From NCBI RefSeq assembly GCF_009711225.1, contig NZ_WMIE01000012.1, positions 1 through 64,000 of the forward strand: a DNA stretch of 64,000 nucleotides, written 5' to 3'. This DNA comes from Paracoccus aestuariivivens. GTDB lineage: Bacteria; Pseudomonadota; Alphaproteobacteria; Rhodobacterales; Rhodobacteraceae. A program made the translations under genes and the position numbers. How positions within the stretch are numbered: the stretch's first letter is position 1; each line of letters starts with the position of its first letter. The notes below the pieces were generated by a model. That model was not told where the DNA came from and searched no databases. It saw only the letters and a list, made by a program, of their open reading frames with translations. This document shows, piece after piece, positions 34,094-43,084 of the stretch.

Positions 34094-34555
34094 ATGTCCC
34101 AGATCCCGACCTCTCCCCGCAGCCGTTTCGGCATCCGCTTTTCATTGCTCGCACGCCGCTGGCGACGCAGCATCGACGCCCGCCTGGCGGCGGCGGGGCT
34201 GACGGATGCCAGTTGGGTGCCGCTGATCCACCTACAGGAAACCGGAGGCGGGATCTCGCAAAAGGAACTGGCAGCGCTGGTCGGGGTCGATGGTTCAAGC
34301 CTGGTCCGCGTGCTGGACTTCCTGTGTCGAGAGGGACTGGTCGAACGTCGCCATGACGAACATGACGGACGCGCCAGACTGATCCATCTGACCGAACTCG
34401 GCACCCAACGCGTCGCCCAGATCCGCGAGCAGCTTGTCGCGGCGGAACAGGAACTTCTGCTCGACATCAGCGATCAGGAACTTGCCAACATCCTGACCAG
34501 CTTCGAGAAGATCGAGCGACGGCTGCTCGCCCCGACACCCGAGGCCGACGCATGA
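34094..34555 (+). CDS. MarR-family regulator
   Basis: A 153-residue winged-helix regulator. The DNA-binding wing region includes GGISQKELAALVGVDGSSLV followed by RVLDFLCREGLVERRHDEHDGRA, the typical MarR recognition helix and DxR wing. Its stop overlaps the start of the FUSC exporter (ATGA at 34552-34555), so the two are co-translated. The inferred role is repression of the exporter, relieved by an aromatic or phenolic ligand, as in AarR- or EmrR-like systems. The ligand is not known. Confidence 0.92.
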   Translation: MSQIPTSPRSRFGIRFSLLARRWRRSIDARLAAAGLTDASWVPLIHLQETGGGISQKELAALVGVDGSSLVRVLDFLCREGLVERRHDEHDGRARLIHLTELGTQRVAQIREQLVAAEQELLLDISDQELANILTSFEKIERRLLAPTPEADA

Positions 34556-35673
34556 CGACGCCCGACACCATCGCGGCGACCGGCCGGATCAGCACCGCGC
34601 GGCAATTACTGCATCGCCAGCATATCCGCGACAGCGTGACGCTTGCCCGTCAACCCTCGTTGCGCAACGCAGCGCTGGCCGGAGTGCAAGCCGCCCTGAC
34701 CTTGGCCATCGCCTTGCCGTTGATCGAAATATCGCCTTGGCCCCAGATGATCGGCTATGGTTCTCTTGGCGCACTGGTCGCCCTGTTCGGCCGGTTCGCA
34801 CCCTCGGGGCAGCGCAGCCGGATCGTCCTGTTCTGCGCGTTAATCCAGATATCGGCTGTGCTGCTGATGTCGCTTGCCACCTTCCTTGGCGCCAGCGCCA
34901 GCCAGCAACTTCTGCTCCTCGCGCTGTTTGGCGGCGTCAGCTATTTCCTGACGGTCACGGGGCAGTTCGGCCCTCCGGGCATGCTCATCTTTGTTTTCGC
35001 TGCGGGTGCTGCCATGGCACCGGTCGGATCATGGGGCGAAATTGCGCAGCGTGTTCTGGCCACCGGCGTTGTCGCCGCGCTTGGCTGGACGGTTTGCCGA
35101 CTGTCCGAGCGCCTGCGGCACGCCGCTGGTCCGGATCGCCATTTTCCGGTCGAACCCCTCCGCCCCCTGTCACACCGCCTGATCGCATCGATCCGGATCG
35201 CGATGGGCACAGGAGTCGCCGCGTTCGGCAGCCACGCCCTTGGCGCACATCATCCCGTCTGGGCTGCCATGGGCGCGATTGTCGTCATCCAGAGCCAATA
35301 CCTGCATCTCGTCATGGCCCGGGCAGCGCAACGCATGGCGGGCACCATGGCCGGAGCCGTCCTCGTGTGGCTGATCCTGATCCATCAGCCCTCGGTCTGG
35401 GCGATCATCGCGATCCTGATCATGCTGCAATTCTCGACCGAGATGATCATCGGCACCAATTACGGGCTTGGCCAGATTCTTGTCACGCCGATGGCCTTGC
35501 TGATGAGCTATCTCGCCGCCCCGCAATCCACAGGCGCGGCGATGGCGTCCGAGCGGGTTCTGGACACCCTGCTGGGCATCGCCCTCGGGATGCTGGTCGC
35601 GCTCGTTTTCTCGACATTGGATGATCGGGCCTATTTTGCCCGCCACCACGCCTCGAAACTGGCCGCGGGCTAG
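34552..35673 (+). CDS. FUSC-family inner-membrane exporter
   Basis: A 373-residue protein. Two sets of membrane helices lie at about 40-185 and 220-355, joined by a short cytoplasmic stretch. The second set contains AHHPVWAAMGAIVVIQSQYL, a pattern of the fusaric acid resistance (FUSC) / aromatic acid exporter family. It is much shorter than AaeB, lacking the large soluble domain. Coupled to the MarR gene, it probably expels an aromatic acid or toxic aromatic. The stop overlaps the convergent cytosine deaminase gene by four bases. Confidence 0.85.
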   Translation: MTTPDTIAATGRISTARQLLHRQHIRDSVTLARQPSLRNAALAGVQAALTLAIALPLIEISPWPQMIGYGSLGALVALFGRFAPSGQRSRIVLFCALIQISAVLLMSLATFLGASASQQLLLLALFGGVSYFLTVTGQFGPPGMLIFVFAAGAAMAPVGSWGEIAQRVLATGVVAALGWTVCRLSERLRHAAGPDRHFPVEPLRPLSHRLIASIRIAMGTGVAAFGSHALGAHHPVWAAMGAIVVIQSQYLHLVMARAAQRMAGTMAGAVLVWLILIHQPSVWAIIAILIMLQFSTEMIIGTNYGLGQILVTPMALLMSYLAAPQSTGAAMASERVLDTLLGIALGMLVALVFSTLDDRAYFARHHASKLAAG

Positions 35674-36941
35674 GCGCGACGCCGCAGATGCGACGGCCGT
35701 CCGGACAAAGATAGCGTGGCATCGCCACGCGGCGTGCGCGAAATGACCTTGCCCTGCGACACGACCGCAAGCCGCGCCGGTCGCAGCCGCAGCGCCTCGA
35801 TCGGATTCGCGGCATCCAGCACGACCAGCGAAGCGCGCTTGCCCACCGCCAGCCCCAGATCGTCCAGCCCCAGAATTTGCGCGTTGGTTTCCGTCACCAT
35901 CTGGAAACACCGCGCCATCTCGGCGGGTGCGGACATCTGCGCGACATGCAGACCCATGAAGGCCACGTCCAGCATGTCCGCCGTGCCCAGCGAATACCAC
36001 GGGTCCAGCACGCAATCCTGACCCCAGCCGACGCGGATGCCATGGGCCTGCATTTCCTTGACGCGGGTCAAGCCGCGCCGCTTCGGGAATGTATCATGCC
36101 GACCTTGCAGCATGATGTTGATCAGCGGGTTCGGAATGGCCGAAATCCCCGCCTCGGCAATCAGCGGCAGCAGTTTCGAGACATAGTAATTGTCCATCGA
36201 ATGCATCGAGGTCAGATGACTGCCCGCCACCCTGCCCTGCAAACCCAACCGCTGCGTTTCATAGGCGAGCGTCTCGATGTGGCGCGACATGGGATCGTCG
36301 GTCTCGTCGCAATGGATATCGACCATCAGCCCGCGGTCCGCTGCGATCTGGCATAGCTCGCGCAAGCTGTCGGCCCCGTCATGCATTGTGCGCTCGAAAT
36401 GCGGGATGCCGCCGACGACCTCGACGCCCATATCCAGCGCGCGGATCGTGTTCTCGCGCGCGGTCGGGTCGCGGTAGAACCCGTCCTGAGGGAAAGCCAC
36501 CAGTTGCAGATCGATATAGTCCCGCACCTTCTCGCGCAGTTCCAGCATCGCCTGAACGCCCAGCAGCCGGTCGTCGCAGGTATCGACATGGCTGCGGATC
36601 GCGAGCAAACCCATGCTGGCCGCCCAATCGCAATAGGCCAGCCCGCGCTCGACCATCTGATCGACGGTGACGATCTGTTTCAACTCTCCCCAAAGCGCAA
36701 TCCCCTCCAGCAGCGTCCCCGAGGCATTGATGCGCGGCGTGCCATAACTCAGCGTGGCATCCATGTGAAAATGCGGATCGACAAAGGGCGCGCTGACCAG
36801 ATCTCCGGTCGCGTCGATGATCTCGCCCGCTTCAATGTCATCCGGCAGAATCTCCACCGCCGCGATGCGATTACCCGTGATGCCGATATCGGCGCGGGTG
36901 CCATCGGGCAGCACGCCCCCTTTCACGATCAGGTCGAACAT
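35670..36941 (-). CDS. codA: Cytosine deaminase (CodA-type amidohydrolase)
   Basis: A 423-residue metal-dependent amidohydrolase close in pattern to E. coli CodA: PHFHMDATLSYGTPRINASG (metal HxH), HCDETDD (His and active-site Glu), SHLTSMHSM and VGWGQDCVLDPWYSLGTADM (final Asp). It deaminates cytosine to uracil in the cytoplasm; relatives also act on isocytosine, isoguanine or creatinine-like rings, so the exact substrate is not certain. It is the last gene of an operon with a BMP-type ABC importer, which suggests that the imported compound is a nucleobase or nucleoside. Confidence 0.88.
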   Translation of the reverse strand: MFDLIVKGGVLPDGTRADIGITGNRIAAVEILPDDIEAGEIIDATGDLVSAPFVDPHFHMDATLSYGTPRINASGTLLEGIALWGELKQIVTVDQMVERGLAYCDWAASMGLLAIRSHVDTCDDRLLGVQAMLELREKVRDYIDLQLVAFPQDGFYRDPTARENTIRALDMGVEVVGGIPHFERTMHDGADSLRELCQIAADRGLMVDIHCDETDDPMSRHIETLAYETQRLGLQGRVAGSHLTSMHSMDNYYVSKLLPLIAEAGISAIPNPLINIMLQGRHDTFPKRRGLTRVKEMQAHGIRVGWGQDCVLDPWYSLGTADMLDVAFMGLHVAQMSAPAEMARCFQMVTETNAQILGLDDLGLAVGKRASLVVLDAANPIEALRLRPARLAVVSQGKVISRTPRGDATLSLSGRPSHLRRRA

Positions 36942-36951
36942 GACGGTCCTT

Positions 36952-37899
36952 TCATCTTTCGCCCTTGCGGAAGGGCTGCATCAAAGCCGCAGGCACCGAA
37001 GCCCGCCGCGAGGTGACGATCAGCGCAAGGATCGACAGCAGATAGGGCAGCATCAGGAAAATCTGATAGGGCAGATGCGCCCCCAGCGGAGTCTGCTGCA
37101 ACCGGATCTGCAACGCATCAAACGCCGCGAACAGGAACGCCCCCGCCACCGCCTTGCCCGGTTTCCATGCGCCGAACACCACCAGCGCGATACAGATCCA
37201 GCCGCGCCCGTTCACCATCTCGAAGAAGAACGAGTTGAAAGCCGACAGCGTCAGGAACGACCCGCCCACCGCCATCAGCCCCGACCCCGCGATGACCGCG
37301 CCCGAGCGCAGGCCCGCGACTGACAAGCCCTGCGCCTCGACCGAGGTCGGGTTTTCCCCAACCGCACGGATTGCCAGCCCCAGCGGCGTACGCGCCAGAA
37401 CCAGCGCAAGCGCGATGGCCAGACCGTAAGCCAGATAGGTCAGCGGCGTCTGCGAAAACAGCACCGGCCCGATCAACGGGATCTGCGACAGGACTGGCAC
37501 CGGCCAAGTCGCGAAAGCCTCGATCTTGGGCGGAGACGTCACCTCGGGCAAGGCCAGCCGATAGGCGAAATAGCTTGATGACGAGGCCAGCAGCGTGATC
37601 CCGATGCCGACGACATGCTGCGACAGGCCGAACAGCACCGTCAGCAACGCATGCAAGGCCCCGAACCCCATGCCGGTCAGAAACGCCACCCCGACCGCAG
37701 GCCAAAGTCCCATGCCCGAATAGGCCGCGAACCAGCCCGCAAAGGCCCCCGCGACCATGATCCCCTCGATCCCAAGGTTCAGCACGCCCGCGCGTTCGCA
37801 CAGCAACTCGCCCAATGTGGCAAAGATCAGCGGCGAGGCGATGCGGACCATCGCGACCCACAAACTGACCGAGGCGATAATGGTGAAAATCTCGCTCAT
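36952..37899 (-). CDS. BMP-type ABC transporter permease 2
   Basis: A 315-residue inner-membrane permease with about eight to ten hydrophobic segments, of the branched-chain-amino-acid-permease superfamily used by nucleoside importers (YufQ/NupQ type). GELLCERAGVLNLGIEGIMV is the family signature. The start overlaps the stop of the first permease (ATGA at 37896-37899), and codA follows after 10 bases. It pairs with the other permease to form the channel. Confidence 0.92.
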   Translation of the reverse strand: MSEIFTIIASVSLWVAMVRIASPLIFATLGELLCERAGVLNLGIEGIMVAGAFAGWFAAYSGMGLWPAVGVAFLTGMGFGALHALLTVLFGLSQHVVGIGITLLASSSSYFAYRLALPEVTSPPKIEAFATWPVPVLSQIPLIGPVLFSQTPLTYLAYGLAIALALVLARTPLGLAIRAVGENPTSVEAQGLSVAGLRSGAVIAGSGLMAVGGSFLTLSAFNSFFFEMVNGRGWICIALVVFGAWKPGKAVAGAFLFAAFDALQIRLQQTPLGAHLPYQIFLMLPYLLSILALIVTSRRASVPAALMQPFRKGER

Positions 37900-38945
37900 G
37901 CGCGGCGCAACCGGTAACGGGTCATGGTCAGCGCCAGCACCATGGCAAGCAGGGCGAAAGCCAACAGCATATCCGCGATATAGGTCGGAACGCCCGCCGC
38001 GCGGCTCATGCTGTCCGCTCCGACAAAGATAGCCGCAACGAACAGGGCCGACAGCACCACCCCCAGCGGGTTCAGCCCCGCCAGCATCGCGACGACAATG
38101 CCGGTATAGCCATAGCCCGGTGACAGATCGAGCGTCAGGTTCCCTTTCAGCCCCGCCACCTCGGAAAAGCCAGCCAAGGCCGCAAGGCCGCCGGAAAGGA
38201 CCGCGGTGCGGATCACGACGCGCGGCACGCGGATACCGGCGAAACGGGCAGCAGTCTCACCTGCGCCGACCGCCCGCATTTCAAAGCCCGCCACAGTGTG
38301 GCGGTCCAGCAGCCAAACCGCCAACGCAGCGATCAGCGCCAGCCCGAAGCCCCAATGCAGCCGCAACCCCGACACGATCCGCGGCAACCGCGCCTCTTTC
38401 AGCAAAGGCGCGGATTTCGGCCATCCCATTCCCATCGGGTCTTTCAGTGGCCCCTCCAGCAGCATCGAGATGAACAGCAGCATCACGAAATTCAGCAAAA
38501 GCGTGGTCACCACCTCATCGACGCCAAGGCGCAGCTTCAACAGCGCCGGACCGACCAGCATCGCGGCCCCTGCGACGATGGCCCCCAGCGCCATGACGGG
38601 GATCAGCACCGGCGCGGGCAAGGGCAGTGCGCCGGTCCCCAACAGCACCGTCACCAAGGCGCCCGCATAAAGCTGCGCCTCGGCCCCGATATTCCAAAGC
38701 CGCGCACGAAACGCGACGGCAATCGCAAGTCCGGTAAAGATCAGGGGCGTCGCGCGGTTCAATGTCTCGAGCGCAGCGAATTTCGAGCCGACCGCGCCTT
38801 TCACGATCAGTCCCAGCACCGCCATCGGATCGGACCCCGAAACCAGCGCCAGAAAACCTGCCAGAATGACCGTCGCGGCCAGCGCGATAACAACAGGCAG
38901 CACCCGCCGCATCGGGCTTGGGTCAGCGATCGGCTCAAGCCGCAT
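37896..38945 (-). CDS. BMP-type ABC transporter permease 1
   Basis: A 349-residue permease of the YufP/NupP type with about nine to ten membrane helices. RARLWNIGAEAQLYAGALVT is the typical segment. Its start overlaps the ATPase stop by 11 bases and its stop overlaps the second permease. Together with the duplicated ATPase and the BMP binding protein it forms a complete importer for nucleosides or related bases. Confidence 0.92.
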   Translation of the reverse strand: MRLEPIADPSPMRRVLPVVIALAATVILAGFLALVSGSDPMAVLGLIVKGAVGSKFAALETLNRATPLIFTGLAIAVAFRARLWNIGAEAQLYAGALVTVLLGTGALPLPAPVLIPVMALGAIVAGAAMLVGPALLKLRLGVDEVVTTLLLNFVMLLFISMLLEGPLKDPMGMGWPKSAPLLKEARLPRIVSGLRLHWGFGLALIAALAVWLLDRHTVAGFEMRAVGAGETAARFAGIRVPRVVIRTAVLSGGLAALAGFSEVAGLKGNLTLDLSPGYGYTGIVVAMLAGLNPLGVVLSALFVAAIFVGADSMSRAAGVPTYIADMLLAFALLAMVLALTMTRYRLRRA

Positions 38946-40470
38946 GATCGAACCCCTGCCCCGCCATCCACAGCCCCAGATCCGCCGCGCTCATCGAACC
39001 ACGCGGAAATTGCGGCGACAGCCGCCCGTCCGAGATCACGTGGATGACATCCGACAGCGCCATGACCTCCTCCAGATCCTCGGATATCAGCAGGATCGCC
39101 GCCCCGCGCGCCCTTGCCGCAAGCAGGCGCTCCTGCACGAAGCGCACCGCGCCGATATCCAGACCGCGCACCGGCTGGTTGGCCAGAATGATCGCGGGGC
39201 TTTCTTCCAGCGCGCGTCCAAGGATCAGTTTCTGCATATTCCCCCCCGAAAGCAGGCGGATGCGGGCATCGGGGCCGGAGCAACGGATGTCATAGCCATA
39301 GATCAGCCCTTCCGCATGACGGCGCGCGGCGCGCCAGTCGATCCAGCCATGCCGCGAGAAGCGCGGATCGCGAAGCCGCTCGATCACCGCGTTTTCGGTC
39401 AGGGTGAAATCGCCGATCGTGCCTGCGTGATGGCGGTCCTCGGGGATGCGGGCGACGCCCTGACCGATAGCGGCCAGTGGAGACCAGTCCGGAATGTCGC
39501 GCCCACCGATCTGGAACCGGCCCGCGACAGGCACGGCCAGCCCCGCGATCAGCGCCGCCAGCGCCCCCTGCCCGTTCCCCGAGACGCCCGCCAATCCGGT
39601 GATCCGCCCCGCCACCAGATCAAGGCTGGCATTGACCAGATCGGGGTGGAACCCTTGCGTCGCGACACGCTCCAGCCGCAGCGCGACTGCGCCTTCCGCG
39701 ACGGTCGGGATCGCGGGGGATCTGATCTCGGCCCCGACCATCATCGCCGCAAGTCGCGCCGGATCGGTATCTGCCACGGCCACTTCGCCCACGACCCGAC
39801 CATGCCGCAGCACGACCACGCGGTCGGCAATCCCGATCACCTCGTGCAACTTGTGCGAGATAAAGATCACCGCAAGCCCCTGCGCCACCGCATGACGCAG
39901 GGTGGCGAACAGCGCCTCGGCCTCTTGCGGGGTCAGAACGGCGGTCGGCTCGTCAAGGATCAGGACGCGCGCCTTGCGATAAAGCGCCTTCAGGATCTCG
40001 ACCCGCTGACGCTCGCCGACCGACAGATCGGCGACCCGCGCATCTGGATCGACCGCCAGACCGAAATCCTGCGCCAAGGCCGCAATCCGCGCCCGCGCCG
40101 CCCCGCGATTGAGCCGCAAACCGAACAGGGGTCGCGTGCCCAGCAGCAGATTGTCCAGCACCGTCAGGTTCTCGGCCAGCGTGAAATGCTGGTGCACCAT
40201 ACCGACGCCGCGATCCAGCGCGGCGCGGGGCTGGCCTGCGGGCAGCGCCTCGCCCAGAACCTCGATACGGCCCTGATCGGCGGTGTAATGGCCGAACAGG
40301 ATATTCATCAGCGTGGTCTTGCCCGCGCCGTTTTCCCCCAGCAGGGCCAGAACCTCGCCCTGCGCGACCTCAAGCGAGATCGCGTCATTCGCCAGCACCG
40401 CGCCAAAGCGCTTGGTGATGCCGTCAAGGCGCAGCGCGACGGGCCGCGACTTGGGGGCAGTCCCGCTCAT
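38935..40470 (-). CDS. BMP-type ABC transporter ATPase (two fused nucleotide-binding domains)
   Basis: Two tandem ABC domains as in YufO/NupO. The first has Walker A GENGAGKTT, signature LSVGERQRVEILKAL and Walker B VLILDEPTAVL. The second is degenerate in Walker A (GVSGNGQGA) and has LLSGGNMQKLILGRAL as its signature, which is usual for this family. I chose ATG 40470 (MSGTAPKSRPV), seven bases after the BMP gene. An upstream in-frame start at 40527 would run into that gene. It energises nucleobase or nucleoside uptake. Confidence 0.93.
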   Translation of the reverse strand: MSGTAPKSRPVALRLDGITKRFGAVLANDAISLEVAQGEVLALLGENGAGKTTLMNILFGHYTADQGRIEVLGEALPAGQPRAALDRGVGMVHQHFTLAENLTVLDNLLLGTRPLFGLRLNRGAARARIAALAQDFGLAVDPDARVADLSVGERQRVEILKALYRKARVLILDEPTAVLTPQEAEALFATLRHAVAQGLAVIFISHKLHEVIGIADRVVVLRHGRVVGEVAVADTDPARLAAMMVGAEIRSPAIPTVAEGAVALRLERVATQGFHPDLVNASLDLVAGRITGLAGVSGNGQGALAALIAGLAVPVAGRFQIGGRDIPDWSPLAAIGQGVARIPEDRHHAGTIGDFTLTENAVIERLRDPRFSRHGWIDWRAARRHAEGLIYGYDIRCSGPDARIRLLSGGNMQKLILGRALEESPAIILANQPVRGLDIGAVRFVQERLLAARARGAAILLISEDLEEVMALSDVIHVISDGRLSPQFPRGSMSAADLGLWMAGQGFDHAA

Positions 40471-40477
40471 CGCCGGA

Positions 40478-41491
40478 TCACGAGGCCTTGGGCTCGGAAT
40501 CGTCCACCGCGACCTCCAGGCTGCCATCCTTGATCGCGGCTTCCTTGGCCGCGATCATCTCCATCGCCGCCGCCGGTATCTTGCCGTCGAACGTCCCGAG
40601 CGGCGCAAGCGAGGCCCCGCCCTTGGCCATGTAGGAATAAAGCCCGTAATTCTCGGCCTTGAAGGCCCCCGCCTTCACCTTGTCCAGTGCGGCAGTCAGC
40701 GTCGGCTCGAAATGCCACAAGGCCGAGGCGACCACGGTTTCAGGATAATCCGCCTGCGTGTCGATCACATTGCCGATCGCCAGCACGCCTTTTTCCTTGG
40801 CCGCGTCCGACACGCCAAAGCGTTCCGCATACATCACATCCGCGCCGCCCTCGATCATCGCCAAAGCGGTCTCCTTGGCTTTCGGTGGATCGAACCACGA
40901 GCCGATGAAGCTGATCTGGAATTTCGCGTCGGGCCGCGTCTCGCGCACACCGGCCATGAAGGCATGCATCAAGCGGTTCACCTCGGGGATCGGGAAGCCG
41001 CCGACCATGCCGATATTGCCGGTCTTGGTCATCGCGCCCGCGACGATACCCGTCAGATAGGATGCATCCTGTATATAATTGTCGAACACGCCGAAATTCG
41101 CCAGCGCGTCGTCGGGCATGAAGCTCGACCCCATCAGGAAGGCGGTCTCGGGATATTCTGCGGCGACCTCGCGGGCCTCCTGCTCGACGCCAAAGACCTC
41201 GCCTACGATCAGTTGCGCGCCGCCTTCGGCATATTCGCGCATCACGCGCGGATAATCGGTGTTCGAGACATTCTCGGAGAACGTGTACTCGATCCCGCCC
41301 GCAGCCTTGGCAGCTTCGGCGGCTTTATGGATACGGCTGACCCATTGCTGCTCGACCGGAACGGTATAGATCCCCGCGACCTTGATCGGAGCGGTCTGGG
41401 CACGCGCGCGCCCCAGACCCAAAGTCACCGCGCCTGCCGCAACCCCCGTCGCCAGAATGTGACGCCGGTTCAGAAGTAATGAGTTAGCCAT
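40478..41491 (-). CDS. BMP-family substrate-binding protein (nucleoside/nucleobase ABC importer)
   Basis: A 337-residue periplasmic binding protein. The signal sequence has NRRHILATG, which looks like a twin-arginine motif, and ends RARAQ. The body matches the basic membrane protein (BMP/Med) family: VAGIYTVPVEQQWVSRIHKA near the start and GLYSYMAKGGASLAPLG near the end. GGGAGAG lies a few bases before the ATG. It is the first gene of the five-gene importer-codA operon, with 136 bases upstream of it where a promoter is likely. Confidence 0.92.
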   Translation of the reverse strand: MANSLLLNRRHILATGVAAGAVTLGLGRARAQTAPIKVAGIYTVPVEQQWVSRIHKAAEAAKAAGGIEYTFSENVSNTDYPRVMREYAEGGAQLIVGEVFGVEQEAREVAAEYPETAFLMGSSFMPDDALANFGVFDNYIQDASYLTGIVAGAMTKTGNIGMVGGFPIPEVNRLMHAFMAGVRETRPDAKFQISFIGSWFDPPKAKETALAMIEGGADVMYAERFGVSDAAKEKGVLAIGNVIDTQADYPETVVASALWHFEPTLTAALDKVKAGAFKAENYGLYSYMAKGGASLAPLGTFDGKIPAAAMEMIAAKEAAIKDGSLEVAVDDSEPKAS

Positions 41492-41627
41492 GATCTCTCC
41501 CGTCGGATCTGCCGTCCAGCCTTTCGAGAAGATGGTGAAACCCGCATCGATTCGTTAAGAGAAATCGCGCCTCTGCGGTCAGACTGACGCTTCTGCCCAA
41601 GGTTTGGGCAGAAGACCGCCGATCCGT

Positions 41628-42296
41628 CTAGGGCCTGTCCGCTACCCGCGCCCGTGAGCCATTCAGATCGGCCAGCGACTCTCCGGCGGCGATGCGTTGA
41701 CGCCATTCCACCTCGCGGTTTTCGTCGGCAACCGCCCGATCGACCAACCCGCCAAGCGCCGGATCGCACGGATCAAGCCTGAGCAACCCGTTCGCATCGC
41801 CAAACAGCAGATCTCCGGTCCGCACGATCACGTCGCCGATGATGACCGGACCGAACAACTCGGCCCCCGGAACATCCAGAACGCGGGTTGTGACCACATT
41901 CAATCCGCGCGCATAGACCGGCAGGCCCAGTTCCTGCAGTTCCTCGATATCGGTGACGATGCCGTCAACAACGATCCCCGCCGCGCCCGCAGCCTTGGCG
42001 GCGCGGGCGACCATCTCTCCGACGCAGGCGACATGATGATCGCCTGCCCGGTCGATGACCAGAACGTCACCCGCCCGCAATTCGTCCAGCACCAGATGCA
42101 CCGGCAGGGCGTCGGGCAATGGCTGGCGCACAGTCACCGCCCGCCCCAGCAACTTGCCCGCGACAAGCGGCCGCACCTGCGGCGAGACGATGCCGGTCGT
42201 CAGGTAATGCCCCAGAGATGCCGGTTGAATGCCGCGCATCTTGTCCAGCATCGCCTCGGGCAGTTCGACCGGTTCCGGTCGTGGATGGCGGATCAT
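41628..42296 (-). CDS. RraA-like / HMG-aldolase-type protein
   Basis: A 222-residue protein of the RraA/4-hydroxy-4-methyl-2-oxoglutarate aldolase family. It shows the family core LRAGDVLVIDRAGDHHVACVGEM and VVDGIVTDIEELQELGLPVY. Family aldolases use the GxxxxxAxxxG(..)DG site and Mg2+ to cleave or decarboxylate oxaloacetate-like compounds. Its ATG overlaps the stop of the HpcH/HpaI aldolase gene (ATGA). Being at the end of the TRAP operon, a catabolic aldolase or decarboxylase role fits better than RNase E control. Confidence 0.82.
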   Translation of the reverse strand: MIRHPRPEPVELPEAMLDKMRGIQPASLGHYLTTGIVSPQVRPLVAGKLLGRAVTVRQPLPDALPVHLVLDELRAGDVLVIDRAGDHHVACVGEMVARAAKAAGAAGIVVDGIVTDIEELQELGLPVYARGLNVVTTRVLDVPGAELFGPVIIGDVIVRTGDLLFGDANGLLRLDPCDPALGGLVDRAVADENREVEWRQRIAAGESLADLNGSRARVADRP

Positions 42297-43084
42297 TCCT
42301 GTCCTCCGCGCACCTGCGCCGCCAACATGGCCGCGTTCCGGCAGCCCTGATGCAGGAACGCCATGTCGTTGCCGACCAGCAGCATGTCACCGCCCTCGGC
42401 CAGCAATTCGGCCACCTGCGCGGGATCGGCAGGGAAACAGGGCAGCATGACGCGGATGTTGCGGGCGTGGCATTTCTCGACCAGTTGCCGCATCGCCGAC
42501 CGCACCTGCGGATGGCGCATCGAATAATCGACCGGAATCCCGCAAGACAACGCGTAATCCGCAGGACCGAAATGCACCGCGTCAATTCCCGGCACGTCCA
42601 GAATGGCGTCGATCTCCGCGAAGAACTCCGGACTTTCGGCCATCGGAACCAGCAGGGTCTCGCGGTTCGATTGTTCGGCATAGGCCGCCCAGTCGAAATC
42701 CGGTCCACCATAGCCCGCCGACCGGACCGAGCTGTCGCCGCCGCGACGCCCCAGCGGCGGAAACTTGGTCGCTTGAACGATGGCCCGCATCTGCGCCGCA
42801 TTATGGACCTGCGGGATGATCACCCCTTCGGCCCCCAGTTCCAACGCCTTGCGCAAGCCCACCGGATCGCTGTCGGGAACCCGCACCAAGGGCGAGACCC
42901 CCGCCAGCCGCGCGGCAAGGATCATCCGCTCCATCGGCAGATCAAGTCCAAGCGCGGTATGCTCGGCATCGATGAAGACGAAATCCAGACCCCATTTGCC
43001 CGCGATCTCGACCACGGCCGGCGCACCGGAATAGACATTCATCCCGAATGTCGGGCGTCCCAGCTTGTCGCGCAGATTGCTCAT
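42293..43084 (-). CDS. HpcH/HpaI-family aldolase
   Basis: A 263-residue TIM-barrel class II aldolase. DFVFIDAEHTALGLD and GAEGVIIPQVHNA are the family motifs, with the metal-binding Glu in LVPMAESPEFFAEIDAIL and the Asp in VHFGPADYALS. The ATG 43084 overlaps the nitrilase stop (ATGA); a TTG two codons upstream is the alternative. It would cleave or make a 4-hydroxy-2-oxo acid, giving pyruvate or a related product. Neighbouring RraA-like aldolase and C-N hydrolase suggest breakdown of an amide- or nitrile-derived oxoacid. Confidence 0.88.
   Translation of the reverse strand: MSNLRDKLGRPTFGMNVYSGAPAVVEIAGKWGLDFVFIDAEHTALGLDLPMERMILAARLAGVSPLVRVPDSDPVGLRKALELGAEGVIIPQVHNAAQMRAIVQATKFPPLGRRGGDSSVRSAGYGGPDFDWAAYAEQSNRETLLVPMAESPEFFAEIDAILDVPGIDAVHFGPADYALSCGIPVDYSMRHPQVRSAMRQLVEKCHARNIRVMLPCFPADPAQVAELLAEGGDMLLVGNDMAFLHQGCRNAAMLAAQVRGGQE

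Noticed and set aside
32165..34555. Possible mobile element around the efflux genes
   Set aside because: No terminal repeats, transposase or composition change is visible; the genes fit a normal TetR-controlled RND operon.
38866..40533. 555-residue open frame on the plus strand
   Set aside because: It is antisense to the ABC ATPase gene, whose motifs are complete; composition is that of a high-GC shadow frame.
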